Positions 1-8,248 of a stretch of DNA of 34,687 nucleotides are shown here, piece by piece. This DNA comes from Deltaproteobacteria bacterium (lineage in GTDB: Bacteria > Myxococcota_A > UBA9160 > SZUA-336), in the NCBI GenBank assembly GCA_029261925.1, contig JAJDAJ010000023.1, positions 1-34,687 on the forward strand, written 5' to 3'. Numbering within the stretch: the stretch's first letter is position 1; each line of letters begins with the position of its first letter. Under the pieces are notes generated by a model, which worked only from the letters and a program-made list of their open reading frames with translations, made no database searches and had not been told where the DNA came from. The translations under genes were made by a program, and so were the position numbers.

Positions 1-1291
1 TGACCTGGTAGACGCCGTAGAAGCTGCGCGACGCGTCGATCGCGTCGCCGGGGCCGATGGCGCGCGCCAGGGGCAGGCCCGCCGCCCAGCCGGCGACGAT
101 CAGCAGACCCCAGGCCCACAGCGGTCGCCCGCCGGACAGACGCGAGGCAGGGTCGCGCATCAGGATCACCAGCAAGATCAGATGTGCGGCCAGCAGACCG
201 AGCGGCAGCTCGAGCAGGTGATCGAACCACCAGGGCGCGAGCACGTTGACGAACATCGCGCCCAGCGCGCCGCCGGCGGCCACGGCCAGGTAGAAGCCGG
301 TGAGATGCTCGGGAGCCGGCTTCAGGCGCACCAGCTCGCCGTGGCAGATCGTGCAGGCCACCAGGATCAGTGCACAGAACAGCGGGATGATCAGACCCAG
401 GGGCCACTGGCCGCCAATGATCTGCGCCAGTCCCGCAGGCGGAAGCAGCACCACCAGGGCGGGGATCCACAGTTCGCGCCGGTAGCCGTCGTCGCGCTCG
501 AAGGTGAGCATGAACGAGACCAGGTACAGCGCCAGCGGCAGCACCCAGAGCAGCGGCACAGAAGCCAGGTCGAGGCAGAGCTGGTTGGTCGCGCCGAGCA
601 ACACGGTCGACGCGCACGCGGCCAGGGCGATCCAGAGCGCAACGCGCCCGGGCGTCACCGCCGCGGCGTCCGCGCGCAGCGGATCGACGGCCGCGGGAAC
701 CGGCAGCGGGGTCCCGCCACGCGCGAGCCGCCAGGCGCAGGCGCCGGTGAGCAGGGCGAAGCCCAGGTAGCCCGCCGTCCACAGGCCGAGCAGGGTGGTC
801 ACCTCGAAGGCGGGCTCGAAGAGCACCGGGTAGCTGAGCAGTGCCGCGAGCGAGGCGGCGTTCGAGAGCGCGTACAGCCGGTAGGGCGAGCTACCGGGGT
901 TCGTGTCGGCGAACCAGCGCTGGAGCAGCGGACCGGTCGAGGAGAGCATCAGGTACGGAGCGCCGATGGTCACCAGCAGGAAGACGAGGATGCGCAGCAC
1001 GGCGTTCTCCCCGCCCTCGGGGCGCCAGGCGTCACCCGGCGCCAGCGGCAGGAAGAGCAGGCTGACCCCGACCAGACCGACGTGCAGCGCGGCCTGTCGC
1101 CTGCGCGAGCCGATGCGCGCGAGCGCGTGGGCGTACGCGTAGCCGACGAGCAGCAGGCTCTGGAAGAAGAGCATGCAGGTGGTCCAGACCGACGGCGAGC
1201 CACCGAACCAGGGCAGCACGTACTTGGCCAGCATCGGCTGCACCTGGAAGAGCAGGAACGCACTGGTGGCGATCGCGATGGCGAATCGCAT
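1..1291 (-). CDS. Fused MFS/spermidine-synthase-type membrane protein (C-terminus beyond window)
   Basis: About 430 codons are visible and no stop is reached before the left edge. The N-terminus reads MRFAIAIATSAFLLFQVQPM, followed by LAKYVLPWFGGSPSVWTTCM. This is the signature of the N-terminal membrane domain of proteins annotated as fused MFS/spermidine synthases. Multiple hydrophobic segments follow, as expected for a polytopic inner-membrane protein. A spermidine-synthase-like methyltransferase fold often follows in this family, but that part would lie outside the window. The ATG at 1289-1291 is chosen because GGAGG (complement of 1297-1301) sits 5 nt upstream. It begins 26 bp after the stop of the caspase gene on the same strand, so co-transcription is likely. 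The substrate is unknown, and true spermidine synthesis should not be assumed. Confidence 0.8.
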   Translation of the reverse strand, partial: MRFAIAIATSAFLLFQVQPMLAKYVLPWFGGSPSVWTTCMLFFQSLLLVGYAYAHALARIGSRRRQAALHVGLVGVSLLFLPLAPGDAWRPEGGENAVLRILVFLLVTIGAPYLMLSSTGPLLQRWFADTNPGSSPYRLYALSNAASLAALLSYPVLFEPAFEVTTLLGLWTAGYLGFALLTGACAWRLARGGTPLPVPAAVDPLRADAAAVTPGRVALWIALAACASTVLLGATNQLCLDLASVPLLWVLPLALYLVSFMLTFERDDGYRRELWIPALVVLLPPAGLAQIIGGQWPLGLIIPLFCALILVACTICHGELVRLKPAPEHLTGFYLAVAAGGALGAMFVNVLAPWWFDHLLELPLGLLAAHLILLVILMRDPASRLSGGRPLWAWGLLIVAGWAAGLPLARAIGPGDAIDASRSFYGVYQV

Positions 1292-1317
1292 GAGATCCTC
1301 CGGCCCGGTCGCCCGGG

Positions 1318-3357
1318 TCAGCTCGAGGGGACGAGGAAGAAGTCGCCCGCCTCGTGGCCGGCGTGCTGGATCGGCGCGTACTCCGGCACCTGGTCGAACT
1401 GCGCGCGGGAGGCCGCGTAGGCGACGCGGGCCGCGACCTCGCGGTACAGGCGCTGGCCCTCGAGCACGCCCTCGTTGCTGCGCAGCACCTCGAGCACCGC
1501 CTTGGCGAAGACCGAGTGATCACCCCCGCCCACGTCCATCACCGGCTTGAGACCGCCCGAGGTCAGCACCGTGCGCGAGCGCTTGCTCGCGAGCTGTCGG
1601 ATCAGGTTCATGCGCTCGCGGTCCGTGCGCCCCGCGGGCAGGCGTGCCATGCCCGAGCGGGTCAGTGCGCCCGAGTAGCAGGCGTCCACGATCAGCATGA
1701 TCTGCTTCGCGCTCATGGCGTTGAGCATGTCGGTCACCGAGACGTTGGAGATCCAGTTCGCGGGATTCTCGCGCTCGGCGTCCACGGGCAGCCAGTGGCC
1801 GCGCATGTTCACGGAGTCGAGCTCGCCGTGACCCGCGTAGTAGATCAGCAGGTTGTCCTCGCTGGTCAGGCTCGCGCGCATCTCGTTGAAGGCCGACAGG
1901 ATCTCGTAGCGGGTGGCGTTCTCGAGCAGGGTGACCTTGAAGCCGTAGCGCTCGCGGAGCACGCCGGCGACCGCGCGCGCATCGGAGATCGCGCTGCGCA
2001 GGTCGGGCATGCTCTGGTAGTCGTCATTGCCGATGACCAGCGCGTGGTAGTTGCCGAACTGCACGCCGGCCGTGGTGACACCGGGCTCCGGGCGCGGCGG
2101 GCGCGGGGTCGGCCCGTCGAAGCCGCTTTCCACGTTGAACTCCACGCTGGCGCTCTTGCCCTGCTTGTCGACCGCCACGATCTTCACGGGCGTTCGCGCG
2201 GTGCGCAGCTCGATCGCGCTCTTGAACAGGCCCGCGTCGGAGGGGCGCAGCTTGCGGCCGTTGAGCGTCAGCGAGAACAGCCCCGCCGGCGCGGTCACAC
2301 GGCCGACGATCTCCCGGCTCTGCGTGCCCGAGCGCACGGCCACGGCCAGGCCCCGCGTCGCGACCAGCGGTGGCTCGATCAGCTCGATGCTCGGGCCCGA
2401 CACGCCCGCGCCCGCAGCCACCGGGGCCGGTCCCGGCCGGCTCGCCAGCTTCTCGAGCTCGGCGCGGTGGCGGCGCGCTGCGACGCGGTCGCGCTCGACC
2501 TCCTCCTGACGCTCGGCCAGCGCGGCCTCGAGGCGGCCGAGCTCGCGCTCGCGCTCATCGAGGCGCTGCTTCTCGGCGCTCAGGTCGGGGGGCAGAGGCG
2601 CGCCGACGGGCACCTGCTCGGTCTTCTGCACGAACACGATGCGGTCCCGTGCGAGCGCATCGCGCTCGCTGCTGGCCTGTCTCCGGCCGCGCTCGAGCTC
2701 GCGCTCCGCGTCGCGCAGCCGCCCGCGCAGGGTCTCGACCTCGCCCTCGAGCGCCTCGATGCGCGCGCGCTGGTTGCTCAGCGTGCCCGGGTCGATCAGC
2801 ACCGCCTCGTCGAGACCCGAGGCGCGCCTGTACCAGGCGAGCGCCTGGGCACTGCTCTGCGTCACGCCGAGTCCCTTCTCGTACAGGTGGCCGAGGTTGA
2901 TCTGCGCGCGGGCATTGCCCTGCTCGGCCGCCCTCCGGTACCACTGCGCGGCCGCGTCGAAGTCCGGCGCGCCGCCGATCCCCTTCTCGTAGAGCTCGCC
3001 CACGTTGGTCTGCGCCTCGGCATCCCCCGCCTCCGCGACGGGCAGCCAGATCAGCAGCGACGACGCCAGGGTCGCGCGGTCGTAGGCGGTGTACTCGCCG
3101 CCGCGGATCTCGCACTCCCGGGCAGGCACGCGCACGGGCCGACGCTGGGTGACGTACGTGGCGCGCTGGCCCAGGCGCCGGATCTGGCCGGGCAGCAGGC
3201 AGTCCACGATCAGCAGCTCGTCGCCGCTGCGTGCGGCGTGTGCCGGCAGCGGCACGTTGGGCTGGAACGCGGTGCAGGCCGCCAGGCCCAGCACCACCAG
3301 GGCACGGGCCGCCCGCCCTGCTCGATTCCAGACCCGGCACGTTGCCGCTGCGTGCAT
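1318..3357 (-). CDS. Caspase-like (peptidase C14) lipoprotein with Sel1 repeats and coiled coil
   Basis: Predicted 679-aa envelope lipoprotein. The signal peptide ends in the lipobox LAAC with the lipid-modified Cys at residue 28. Two Sel1/TPR-like repeats (about 110-180; AEAQTNVGELYEKG and ARAQINLGHLYEKG) come next. A charged coiled coil (about 195-305), an Ig-like stretch (about 323-409) and a C-terminal caspase fold (about 434-670) follow. The dyad is visible: His510 in YYAGHG and Cys560 in VDACYSG. Caspase-fold peptidases cut peptide bonds, but the target here is unknown. The second ATG of an ATGATG pair (3355-3360) is preferred because GGAGG lies 5 nt before it. The reading frame stays open far upstream, but that extension runs antisense through the hydrolase gene and is rejected. 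It is paralogous to the caspase at 5766-7115 and divergent from the hydrolase at 3421. Confidence 0.9.
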   Translation of the reverse strand: MHAAATCRVWNRAGRAARALVVLGLAACTAFQPNVPLPAHAARSGDELLIVDCLLPGQIRRLGQRATYVTQRRPVRVPARECEIRGGEYTAYDRATLASSLLIWLPVAEAGDAEAQTNVGELYEKGIGGAPDFDAAAQWYRRAAEQGNARAQINLGHLYEKGLGVTQSSAQALAWYRRASGLDEAVLIDPGTLSNQRARIEALEGEVETLRGRLRDAERELERGRRQASSERDALARDRIVFVQKTEQVPVGAPLPPDLSAEKQRLDERERELGRLEAALAERQEEVERDRVAARRHRAELEKLASRPGPAPVAAGAGVSGPSIELIEPPLVATRGLAVAVRSGTQSREIVGRVTAPAGLFSLTLNGRKLRPSDAGLFKSAIELRTARTPVKIVAVDKQGKSASVEFNVESGFDGPTPRPPRPEPGVTTAGVQFGNYHALVIGNDDYQSMPDLRSAISDARAVAGVLRERYGFKVTLLENATRYEILSAFNEMRASLTSEDNLLIYYAGHGELDSVNMRGHWLPVDAERENPANWISNVSVTDMLNAMSAKQIMLIVDACYSGALTRSGMARLPAGRTDRERMNLIRQLASKRSRTVLTSGGLKPVMDVGGGDHSVFAKAVLEVLRSNEGVLEGQRLYREVAARVAYAASRAQFDQVPEYAPIQHAGHEAGDFFLVPSS

Positions 3358-3401
3358 CATCGCCTCCGCGTCTCGCTCGACGCCGCTGGTTGCCACCCTC
3401 G

Positions 3402-3410
3402 CATAGTATG
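3402..3410. promoter_or_regulatory. Overlapping divergent -10-like elements
   Basis: The 63-bp gap between the divergent caspase and hydrolase genes contains the near-symmetrical string CATAGTATG. On the plus strand it offers TAGTAT (3404-3409), 11 nt before the hydrolase ATG. On the minus strand it offers TACTAT, about 45 nt before the caspase start. No convincing -35 box accompanies either, so this is a tentative shared promoter core. Confidence 0.3.
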
Positions 3411-3420
3411 ACGTGCCTCG

Positions 3421-4254
3421 ATGGGCAGACGGATCGCCGCTGGAATGCTGCTGACCGCAACGGTTGCGGTGCTCGCCGCATGCGTCAGCCCCGGCGCGCG
3501 CCTGGAGCGCGCGGCGCGGGCCCAGGGCCTGGTGCGGCGCGTGCTGCACACGCCCGTGCTGCCCCTGGTGGTGCACGAGCGGCCAGGCGAGAAGGCGGCG
3601 GATGGCCTGCTCCACCTGTACCTGGGCGGCGACGGCCGGCCCTGGATCTCCAGCAGCCTGGGCCCGCGCGCAGACCGGATCGCCCGGGACCCCACGCCGT
3701 CGCGCTCCGTGGCCCTGGAGCTGATGGCAGCGGATGCCACGCCCGCAGTTCACGTGGGCCGGCCCTGCTACCACGGCCTGCACGACGCACCGGGCTGCGC
3801 ACCGCGCCTGTGGACGCGGGATCGCTACGGGCCCGAGGCGGTCGCGGCGGTCGCGGCGGCCATCGATCGGCTGGCACGCGAGCGCGGCGCGACCCGACTG
3901 CGCCTGATCGGCTTCAGCGGGGGCGGAACACTGGCGATGCTGGTGGCGCCGCGCCTGTCCGCGGTCACGCACGTCGTAACGATCGCGGCCAGCCTGGATC
4001 CGGACGCCTGGTGTGCACTGCACGGCCACGCGCCGCTCAGCGGCTCGCTCAACCCCGCGCGCCTGCCGCCGCTCGATCCGTCGATCGCCCAGCTGCACCT
4101 CGCGGGCGAGCGCGATCACAACGTCCCGCCGGAGCTGATCGAGCGGGCCCTCGAGCACACACCCTGGGCGCGCGTGCAGCGCGTCCCCGGTGCGGATCAC
4201 CGCTGCTGCTGGGACCGGGTCTGGGCCGCGGTCCTGGGTCAGCTTGGCCATTGA
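3421..4254 (+). CDS. Alpha/beta-hydrolase lipoprotein
   Basis: A 277-aa protein with a lipoprotein signal (MGRRIAAGMLL..., lipobox LAAC, Cys21), so it is expected to be anchored in the cell envelope. The nucleophile elbow is GFSGGG with Ser166. Asp232 (ERDHN) and His260 (GADH) are at suitable places to complete a Ser-Asp-His triad. The order and spacing fit an alpha/beta hydrolase (esterase, lipase or peptidase type). Substrate specificity cannot be read from the sequence. Paired Cys residues (116 and 126; 262 and 263) may form disulfides in the periplasm. It starts 63 bp from the divergent caspase gene and precedes the autotransporter gene by 137 bp on the same strand. An internal ATG at 3445 is an alternative start but would remove the basic n-region of the signal. 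Confidence 0.85.
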   Translation: MGRRIAAGMLLTATVAVLAACVSPGARLERAARAQGLVRRVLHTPVLPLVVHERPGEKAADGLLHLYLGGDGRPWISSSLGPRADRIARDPTPSRSVALELMAADATPAVHVGRPCYHGLHDAPGCAPRLWTRDRYGPEAVAAVAAAIDRLARERGATRLRLIGFSGGGTLAMLVAPRLSAVTHVVTIAASLDPDAWCALHGHAPLSGSLNPARLPPLDPSIAQLHLAGERDHNVPPELIERALEHTPWARVQRVPGADHRCCWDRVWAAVLGQLGH

Positions 4255-4391
4255 TGGGTCGTGTGGCAGACTGCGCGCGCTTCGGCGGCAGACGAACGCG
4301 AGTTCCCTGTCGCTGCCCGTACGTGGGCGGTGCGAGCCACGCGATGGCCGGGACGCGCCCCCGGAACGACAACCAACCGGGAGTTTCCTTC

Positions 4392-5693
4392 ATGCGACGA
4401 CAGCATCTTCTCCTCGCAACCCTCGCCGTGGCCCTGGGCTGGGCCGGGAGCGCAGGGGCGCAGACGATCGAGGGCTCGACGGCCCAGACCGCCCTGCAGC
4501 GCTCCATCGCGCGCAGCATGGACGCCGTCTGCGCCACCGGCGCGGCCAATCCCGAGACCGCGGCACTCCAGAACGAGTGCGCCGGGCTCCAGGCCCTGGC
4601 GGGCGCCAACGACCCGGCGCTCAACCCGCTGCTGCAGCAGCTCTCGACCGAGGAGCTCGCCGCGCAGGAGGCCCTGCTGCGAGACGGCCAGGAGGGCCAG
4701 TTCGCGAACATCGCCTCGCGCCTGGCCGCGCTGCGCGGCGGCGCCAGCGCCGCGGGCGTGGTCCAGCTGACGCCGACGCGCGTCGAGGACGCGCTGGCGG
4801 AGCAGCTCCACGACCGCGGCGGCGCAGCCGGCGCCGGGGACGCGGCCGCCGGCCTGTTCGTCAACGGCCAGTACGCCCGCGGCGACCACGACAGCAGCTC
4901 GCGCGAGGACGGCTTCGACTTCGACGCCTGGAACATCACGGCCGGCATCGACCGGCGGCTCGATGAGAACCTCGTCGTCGGCGTGGCGCTGGGCTACGGC
5001 GAGCACGAGGTCGACTTCGACGTGACCTCGCTGGTGATCGGCGGCGAGATCGAGGGGGACTCCGTGGCCTCGTCCCTGTACGGGACCTGGTACTCGGGCG
5101 ACCTGTACGTGGACGTGATCGGGACCTACACCTGGATCGACTACGACACCGAGCGCCTGTCGAACACGGCGGGCGGCGTGGCGCGCTTCCGCGCGAGCCC
5201 CGAGGCCAACTCGTACGGCGGCACCGTGCAGATCGGCTACGACATGTCGCAGGACGCGCTCAGCTTCTCGCCCTACCTGCGCCTGGACTACCTCGACGTG
5301 GAGATCGACGACTTCACCGAGCGCGGCGCCGTGGGCGTGCGCCTGAACGTGGACGACCAGGACTTCGAGTCATTCACCGGCGCGCTGGGCGTGCGCGGCT
5401 CCATGGCGGTCAGCCGCGACTGGGGCGTGCTGGTGCCCACACTGTACGGCGAGTGGGAGCACGAGTTCGAGGACGACGGCCACACCATCAAGGCCCGCTT
5501 CGTCGGCGACCCGACCAACACGACCTTCCGCGCCGAGACCAACGACCCCGACGAGAACTACTTCGTGGTCGGCGGCGGCCTGTCGGCCGTGCTCAAGGGG
5601 GGCACCCAGCTCTTCGTCGAGTACTCGATCCTGCTGGGTCACGACGACATCGACAACCAGATCATCACGGGCGGTCTGCGCCTGGCGTTCTGA
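4392..5693 (+). CDS. Autotransporter beta-barrel domain outer-membrane protein
   Basis: A 433-aa protein with a clear Sec signal peptide ending near Ala-Gly-Ala-Gln (about residues 1-23). A short, Ala/Gln-rich helical region (about 24-140) follows. The remainder (about 150-433) alternates short hydrophobic and aromatic strands with polar turns and ends in the terminal Phe (LRLAF) typical of outer-membrane barrels. This fits the autotransporter (type V) translocator-domain family. The passenger region is very short, so the protein may act mainly as a barrel or as a small surface-exposed helical domain. The frame extends upstream through the hydrolase gene, but the ATG at 4392 with the signal peptide is the credible start; GGGAG lies about 9 nt before it. 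A strong hairpin terminator follows at 5714-5746. Its position between two caspase lipoprotein genes hints at an envelope role shared with them, which is an inference. Confidence 0.85.
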   Translation: MRRQHLLLATLAVALGWAGSAGAQTIEGSTAQTALQRSIARSMDAVCATGAANPETAALQNECAGLQALAGANDPALNPLLQQLSTEELAAQEALLRDGQEGQFANIASRLAALRGGASAAGVVQLTPTRVEDALAEQLHDRGGAAGAGDAAAGLFVNGQYARGDHDSSSREDGFDFDAWNITAGIDRRLDENLVVGVALGYGEHEVDFDVTSLVIGGEIEGDSVASSLYGTWYSGDLYVDVIGTYTWIDYDTERLSNTAGGVARFRASPEANSYGGTVQIGYDMSQDALSFSPYLRLDYLDVEIDDFTERGAVGVRLNVDDQDFESFTGALGVRGSMAVSRDWGVLVPTLYGEWEHEFEDDGHTIKARFVGDPTNTTFRAETNDPDENYFVVGGGLSAVLKGGTQLFVEYSILLGHDDIDNQIITGGLRLAF

Positions 5694-5713
5694 GCGCGGC
5701 CCCACGGCGATCG

Positions 5714-5746
5714 GAGGACCGCGGTCCGACCGGGACCGCGGTCCTC
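5714..5746 (+). terminator. Rho-independent-type terminator hairpin after the autotransporter gene
   Basis: A perfect 14-bp inverted repeat (5714-5727 pairs with 5733-5746; arm AGGACCGCGGTCC plus one closing G-C pair) encloses a 5-nt loop. A pyrimidine-rich tail (CTTCCGTT) follows. It lies in the 72-bp gap between the convergent autotransporter and caspase genes. The minus-strand side lacks a T-rich tail, so it mainly serves the plus-strand gene but could also slow transcription from the other side. Confidence 0.75.
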
Positions 5747-5765
5747 TTCCGTTCCGGCCTACCCG

Positions 5766-7115
5766 TCAGCGCGGCCGGATGAACAGGAAGTCGCCGCCCT
5801 GGTGGTCCGCGAAGCGGATGTCACCGTACTCGGGCGTCTGCGCGGCGTTCAGGATCACCGGCCGGCGGATGCGCGTGAACAGCGCCGCACCCTCGAGCAC
5901 GCCGTCGTTCTCCTCGAGCGCGTCGAGCACGGCCCGGGCAAAGACCGAGTGCTCTCCCGCGCCGTCCTCGACCGGCTCCAGTCCGCCCGAGGTCAGCACC
6001 ACGCGCGCCCGCTTCGAGGCCAGGCGCCGCACGTAGTCGGCGTTGCGGTCGCGGCTGGCCATCTTCAGGCCCCGGGTGAGTGCGCCAGAGTAGCAGCTGT
6101 CGGCGATGACCATCACGTGCCGCGCATCCATGGCGCGCAGCAGGTCGGTCACGTCGGCCGCCGAGACCCAGTTCGACGGATCGTCCTGCTGGGCATCCAC
6201 GGGTAGCCAGTAGCCGCGCCGCGTACCCTCGTCGAACCAGCCGTGCCCCGCGTAGTAGACCAGCAGGCTGTCGCCCCGGCCCAGACTGCCGCGCAGGCTG
6301 GCCATCTGCCGCAGGATGTCGCTGCGGGTGGCGTCGAGCAGGGTGTGGACGGTGTAGCCGTACTCGTCGCGCAGCAGCGCCGAGAGCGCGGTCGCGTCGC
6401 TGGTCGCGGTCCGCAGCGCCGGCAGGTTGGCGTAGCGGTTGTTGCCGATCACGAGCGCGTGGTACGCGCCCGGCTCGATCGAGCCCGCCGCCAGCGGCTC
6501 GATCGGCACCAGGACCTCGCCGTCGAAGGGATCCGAGGGCTCGCGCGAGGCGACGACCACGGGGCGCGGCGGCTCCGGCGCCGGCAGCGGCGCCTTCGCC
6601 CGCAGCGCCGGCTCGAGCGCGTTGCGCAGCGCGTAGGCGGCGTCGGCCACCGCCAGCGTCTTCGCGCGCGAGGCGCGTACCGGGCCGAGCCCGGAGCCGG
6701 TGTCATCGAGACCGCCGCCCGTGAGCTGATCCTCGTAGACCACCTCGCCGCCCGACGTGCGGCCCACCACGTGGACCTCGATCGTGGACCGGAAGCCACC
6801 GAGGCTCATCAGCGGCCGAGAGAAGCGCACCACCTCGGCGTGCACGTCCACCGTCTCGCCACTGGTGCCCTGGAACATGCCCGAGCCGCGCAGCGTGCGC
6901 TCCAGCGTGCCGCGCAGCGCCTGCGAATCGCCGGAGCCGAAGCCCATGTCCGAGGAGGTCACCGTGATCTTGCCCAGGGCGTGGGGCGTGACCGGGTCGC
7001 TCGAGGCGCGCGCGGGCACCTCGCGCCAGGCACTCGGATCGGCGCTGACACAGGCGCTGCCCAGCAGGAGCACCGCGAGTCCGAGCAGGGCATGGATCGA
7101 TCGTCGCTGGAACAT
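5766..7115 (-). CDS. Caspase-like (peptidase C14) lipoprotein, second paralogue
   Basis: A 449-aa envelope lipoprotein (lipobox GSAC, Cys22). Residues about 50-175 form an uncharacterised beta-rich region, followed by a Pro-rich linker. The C-terminal caspase domain (about 215-445) keeps the dyad His291 (YYAGHG) and Cys341 (ADSCYSG). It shares long blocks with the caspase at 1318-3357: ALVIGN, YWLPVDA, CYSGALTR, LASKRARVVLTSGGLEPV against LASKRSRTVLTSGGLKPV, HSVFA and GVLEG. The two are therefore duplicates with different N-terminal modules. The ATG at 7113-7115 has GGAG 6 nt upstream. It is the last gene of the long minus-strand Tad locus, separated from the OmpA gene by a hairpin at 7151-7182. 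The substrate is unknown; a role in envelope stress or programmed lysis is only a hypothesis. Confidence 0.9.
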   Translation of the reverse strand: MFQRRSIHALLGLAVLLLGSACVSADPSAWREVPARASSDPVTPHALGKITVTSSDMGFGSGDSQALRGTLERTLRGSGMFQGTSGETVDVHAEVVRFSRPLMSLGGFRSTIEVHVVGRTSGGEVVYEDQLTGGGLDDTGSGLGPVRASRAKTLAVADAAYALRNALEPALRAKAPLPAPEPPRPVVVASREPSDPFDGEVLVPIEPLAAGSIEPGAYHALVIGNNRYANLPALRTATSDATALSALLRDEYGYTVHTLLDATRSDILRQMASLRGSLGRGDSLLVYYAGHGWFDEGTRRGYWLPVDAQQDDPSNWVSAADVTDLLRAMDARHVMVIADSCYSGALTRGLKMASRDRNADYVRRLASKRARVVLTSGGLEPVEDGAGEHSVFARAVLDALEENDGVLEGAALFTRIRRPVILNAAQTPEYGDIRFADHQGGDFLFIRPR

Positions 7116-7150
7116 CTCGTACTCCGTGTGTCGGCGCCGGCCGGATGCAA

Positions 7151-7182
7151 TGAGCCCCCGGACGCGAGCGCCCGGGGGCTCA
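7151..7182 (-). terminator. Hairpin terminator or attenuator between OmpA and caspase genes
   Basis: A perfect 11-bp inverted repeat (arm TGAGCCCCCGG) has a 10-nt loop and lies 33 bp after the OmpA stop. On the minus strand it is followed by TTGCAT, a weak T tail. It may end the operon or reduce read-through into the caspase gene. Confidence 0.55.
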
Positions 7183-7215
7183 GTATGCCGGGCTCGGGGC
7201 AGGACCGCTGGCGCT

Positions 7216-8175
7216 CTAGCGGATGACCTCGAGCTCCACGCGGCGGTTGCGCTCGCGGGCGGTGTCGCTCATCCCCTCCACGGCGGGCTTGTCCTCGCCG
7301 TAGCCGCGGGTGACGATCCGCTCCGGATCGACGCCCCACTTCTGGATCAGGTACTGCTTGGCCGCGGCGGCGCGGCGCTCGGAGAGCTGCTTGTTGTAGC
7401 CGGCCGGGCCGATGTCGTCGGTGTGACCTCCGAGCACGAAGCGCTCGCGGGTCAGGTGCGAGCTCTTGAGCGCCTGGCCGATCACGTCGAGGTTGCGCTG
7501 CGCCTTCTCGGACAGATCGGTCGAGTTGAAGCCGAAGCCGACCTTGTGGAAGGACATCTTCGGGCGCTGCACGCTGCGCGTCGGGGTGAGCTGCGCCACC
7601 ACGTCGTCGACCGTGTACTCGATGTCGCCGCGGCCGAGCACGTCGTACTCGATGCGCGTCACCGCCACGTCACCCGCGGGCAGGCCCGCGACCGCGTCGG
7701 CAAGACGCTGCGCGAGGTCGCCGGAGGATTCGGCGTCGTAGGTCCGCAGCTCGTCGGGCTCGCCGCTCAGACCCAGGCCCTGAGCGTCGAGCGGCTCCCG
7801 CGTGGCGATCACGTAGAGGATGTCGTGACCCACGGGCGCCACCGCGCTCAGGCCCTCGATGCTGAGCTCGTCTCCGGCCCGGAGTGCGGCGTCGGGCGCC
7901 AGCGGCCCGGGGACGATGACGTTGGCGACGCCGAAGCTGTCGCGGTGCACCACGACCAGATGCGCGTCCTGCGCGGTGCGAAAGTGGTAGGACATGCGCT
8001 CGCCGATGCGGAAGGCGCTCGCGCCGCCCACGTTGGCGCGGGCCTCGAGGCCGGCCGCCTCCCAGCCGGAGGGCAGATCGCCCAGGATGCCGTCGAAGGT
8101 CGCCGCGGGATCACCCGCCTGGGACGTCGCCGCCAGCGCGAGAACCGCCAGGAATGTCGTGATTCGCTCTCTCAT
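7216..8175 (-). CDS. DUF4384-OmpA family envelope protein
   Basis: A 319-aa protein with a signal peptide (cleavage after about SQA, residue 20). The region about 45-140 (FRIGERMSYHFRTAQDAHLV) resembles DUF4384, a periplasmic domain often joined to caspase or kinase genes. The C-terminal third (about 205-319) is an OmpA domain that binds peptidoglycan. Visible motifs include GHTDDIG, the NKQLSERRA helix and RNRRVELEV; the Asp and Arg that contact diaminopimelate are in GHTDDIG and near RNRRVE. It would tether an outer-envelope complex to the cell wall. GGAGGATGAGGCG precedes the ATG at 8173-8175. It lies 73 bp downstream of the kinase gene and upstream of the caspase gene, so it is probably part of the same transcript. 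Confidence 0.88.
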   Translation of the reverse strand: MRERITTFLAVLALAATSQAGDPAATFDGILGDLPSGWEAAGLEARANVGGASAFRIGERMSYHFRTAQDAHLVVVHRDSFGVANVIVPGPLAPDAALRAGDELSIEGLSAVAPVGHDILYVIATREPLDAQGLGLSGEPDELRTYDAESSGDLAQRLADAVAGLPAGDVAVTRIEYDVLGRGDIEYTVDDVVAQLTPTRSVQRPKMSFHKVGFGFNSTDLSEKAQRNLDVIGQALKSSHLTRERFVLGGHTDDIGPAGYNKQLSERRAAAAKQYLIQKWGVDPERIVTRGYGEDKPAVEGMSDTARERNRRVELEVIR

Positions 8176-8248
8176 CGCCTCATCCTCCTCGCCGGGCGTC
8201 TCTCCGCGTCGGCTCTGCGGAAGGGACGCAGGCCCCCTCCCGATCGGA

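Noticed and set aside
182..1420. Long plus-strand open frame antisense to the membrane protein gene
   Set aside because: The protein is Gln/Arg/Gly-rich low complexity with no motif. The other strand encodes a recognised family. High GC makes long antisense frames common.
1354..3411. 685-codon plus-strand frame antisense to the first caspase
   Set aside because: No recognisable domain; Ala/Arg/His-rich composition typical of antisense to GC-rich genes. The minus strand has a lipobox and caspase dyad.
3360..4251. N-terminal extension of the first caspase to 977 residues
   Set aside because: It would run antisense through the whole hydrolase gene and hide the signal peptide, RBS and ATG at 3357.
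3231..4391. N-terminal extension of the autotransporter frame to 820 residues
   Set aside because: It overlaps the hydrolase in another frame; the signal peptide at 4392 marks the true start.
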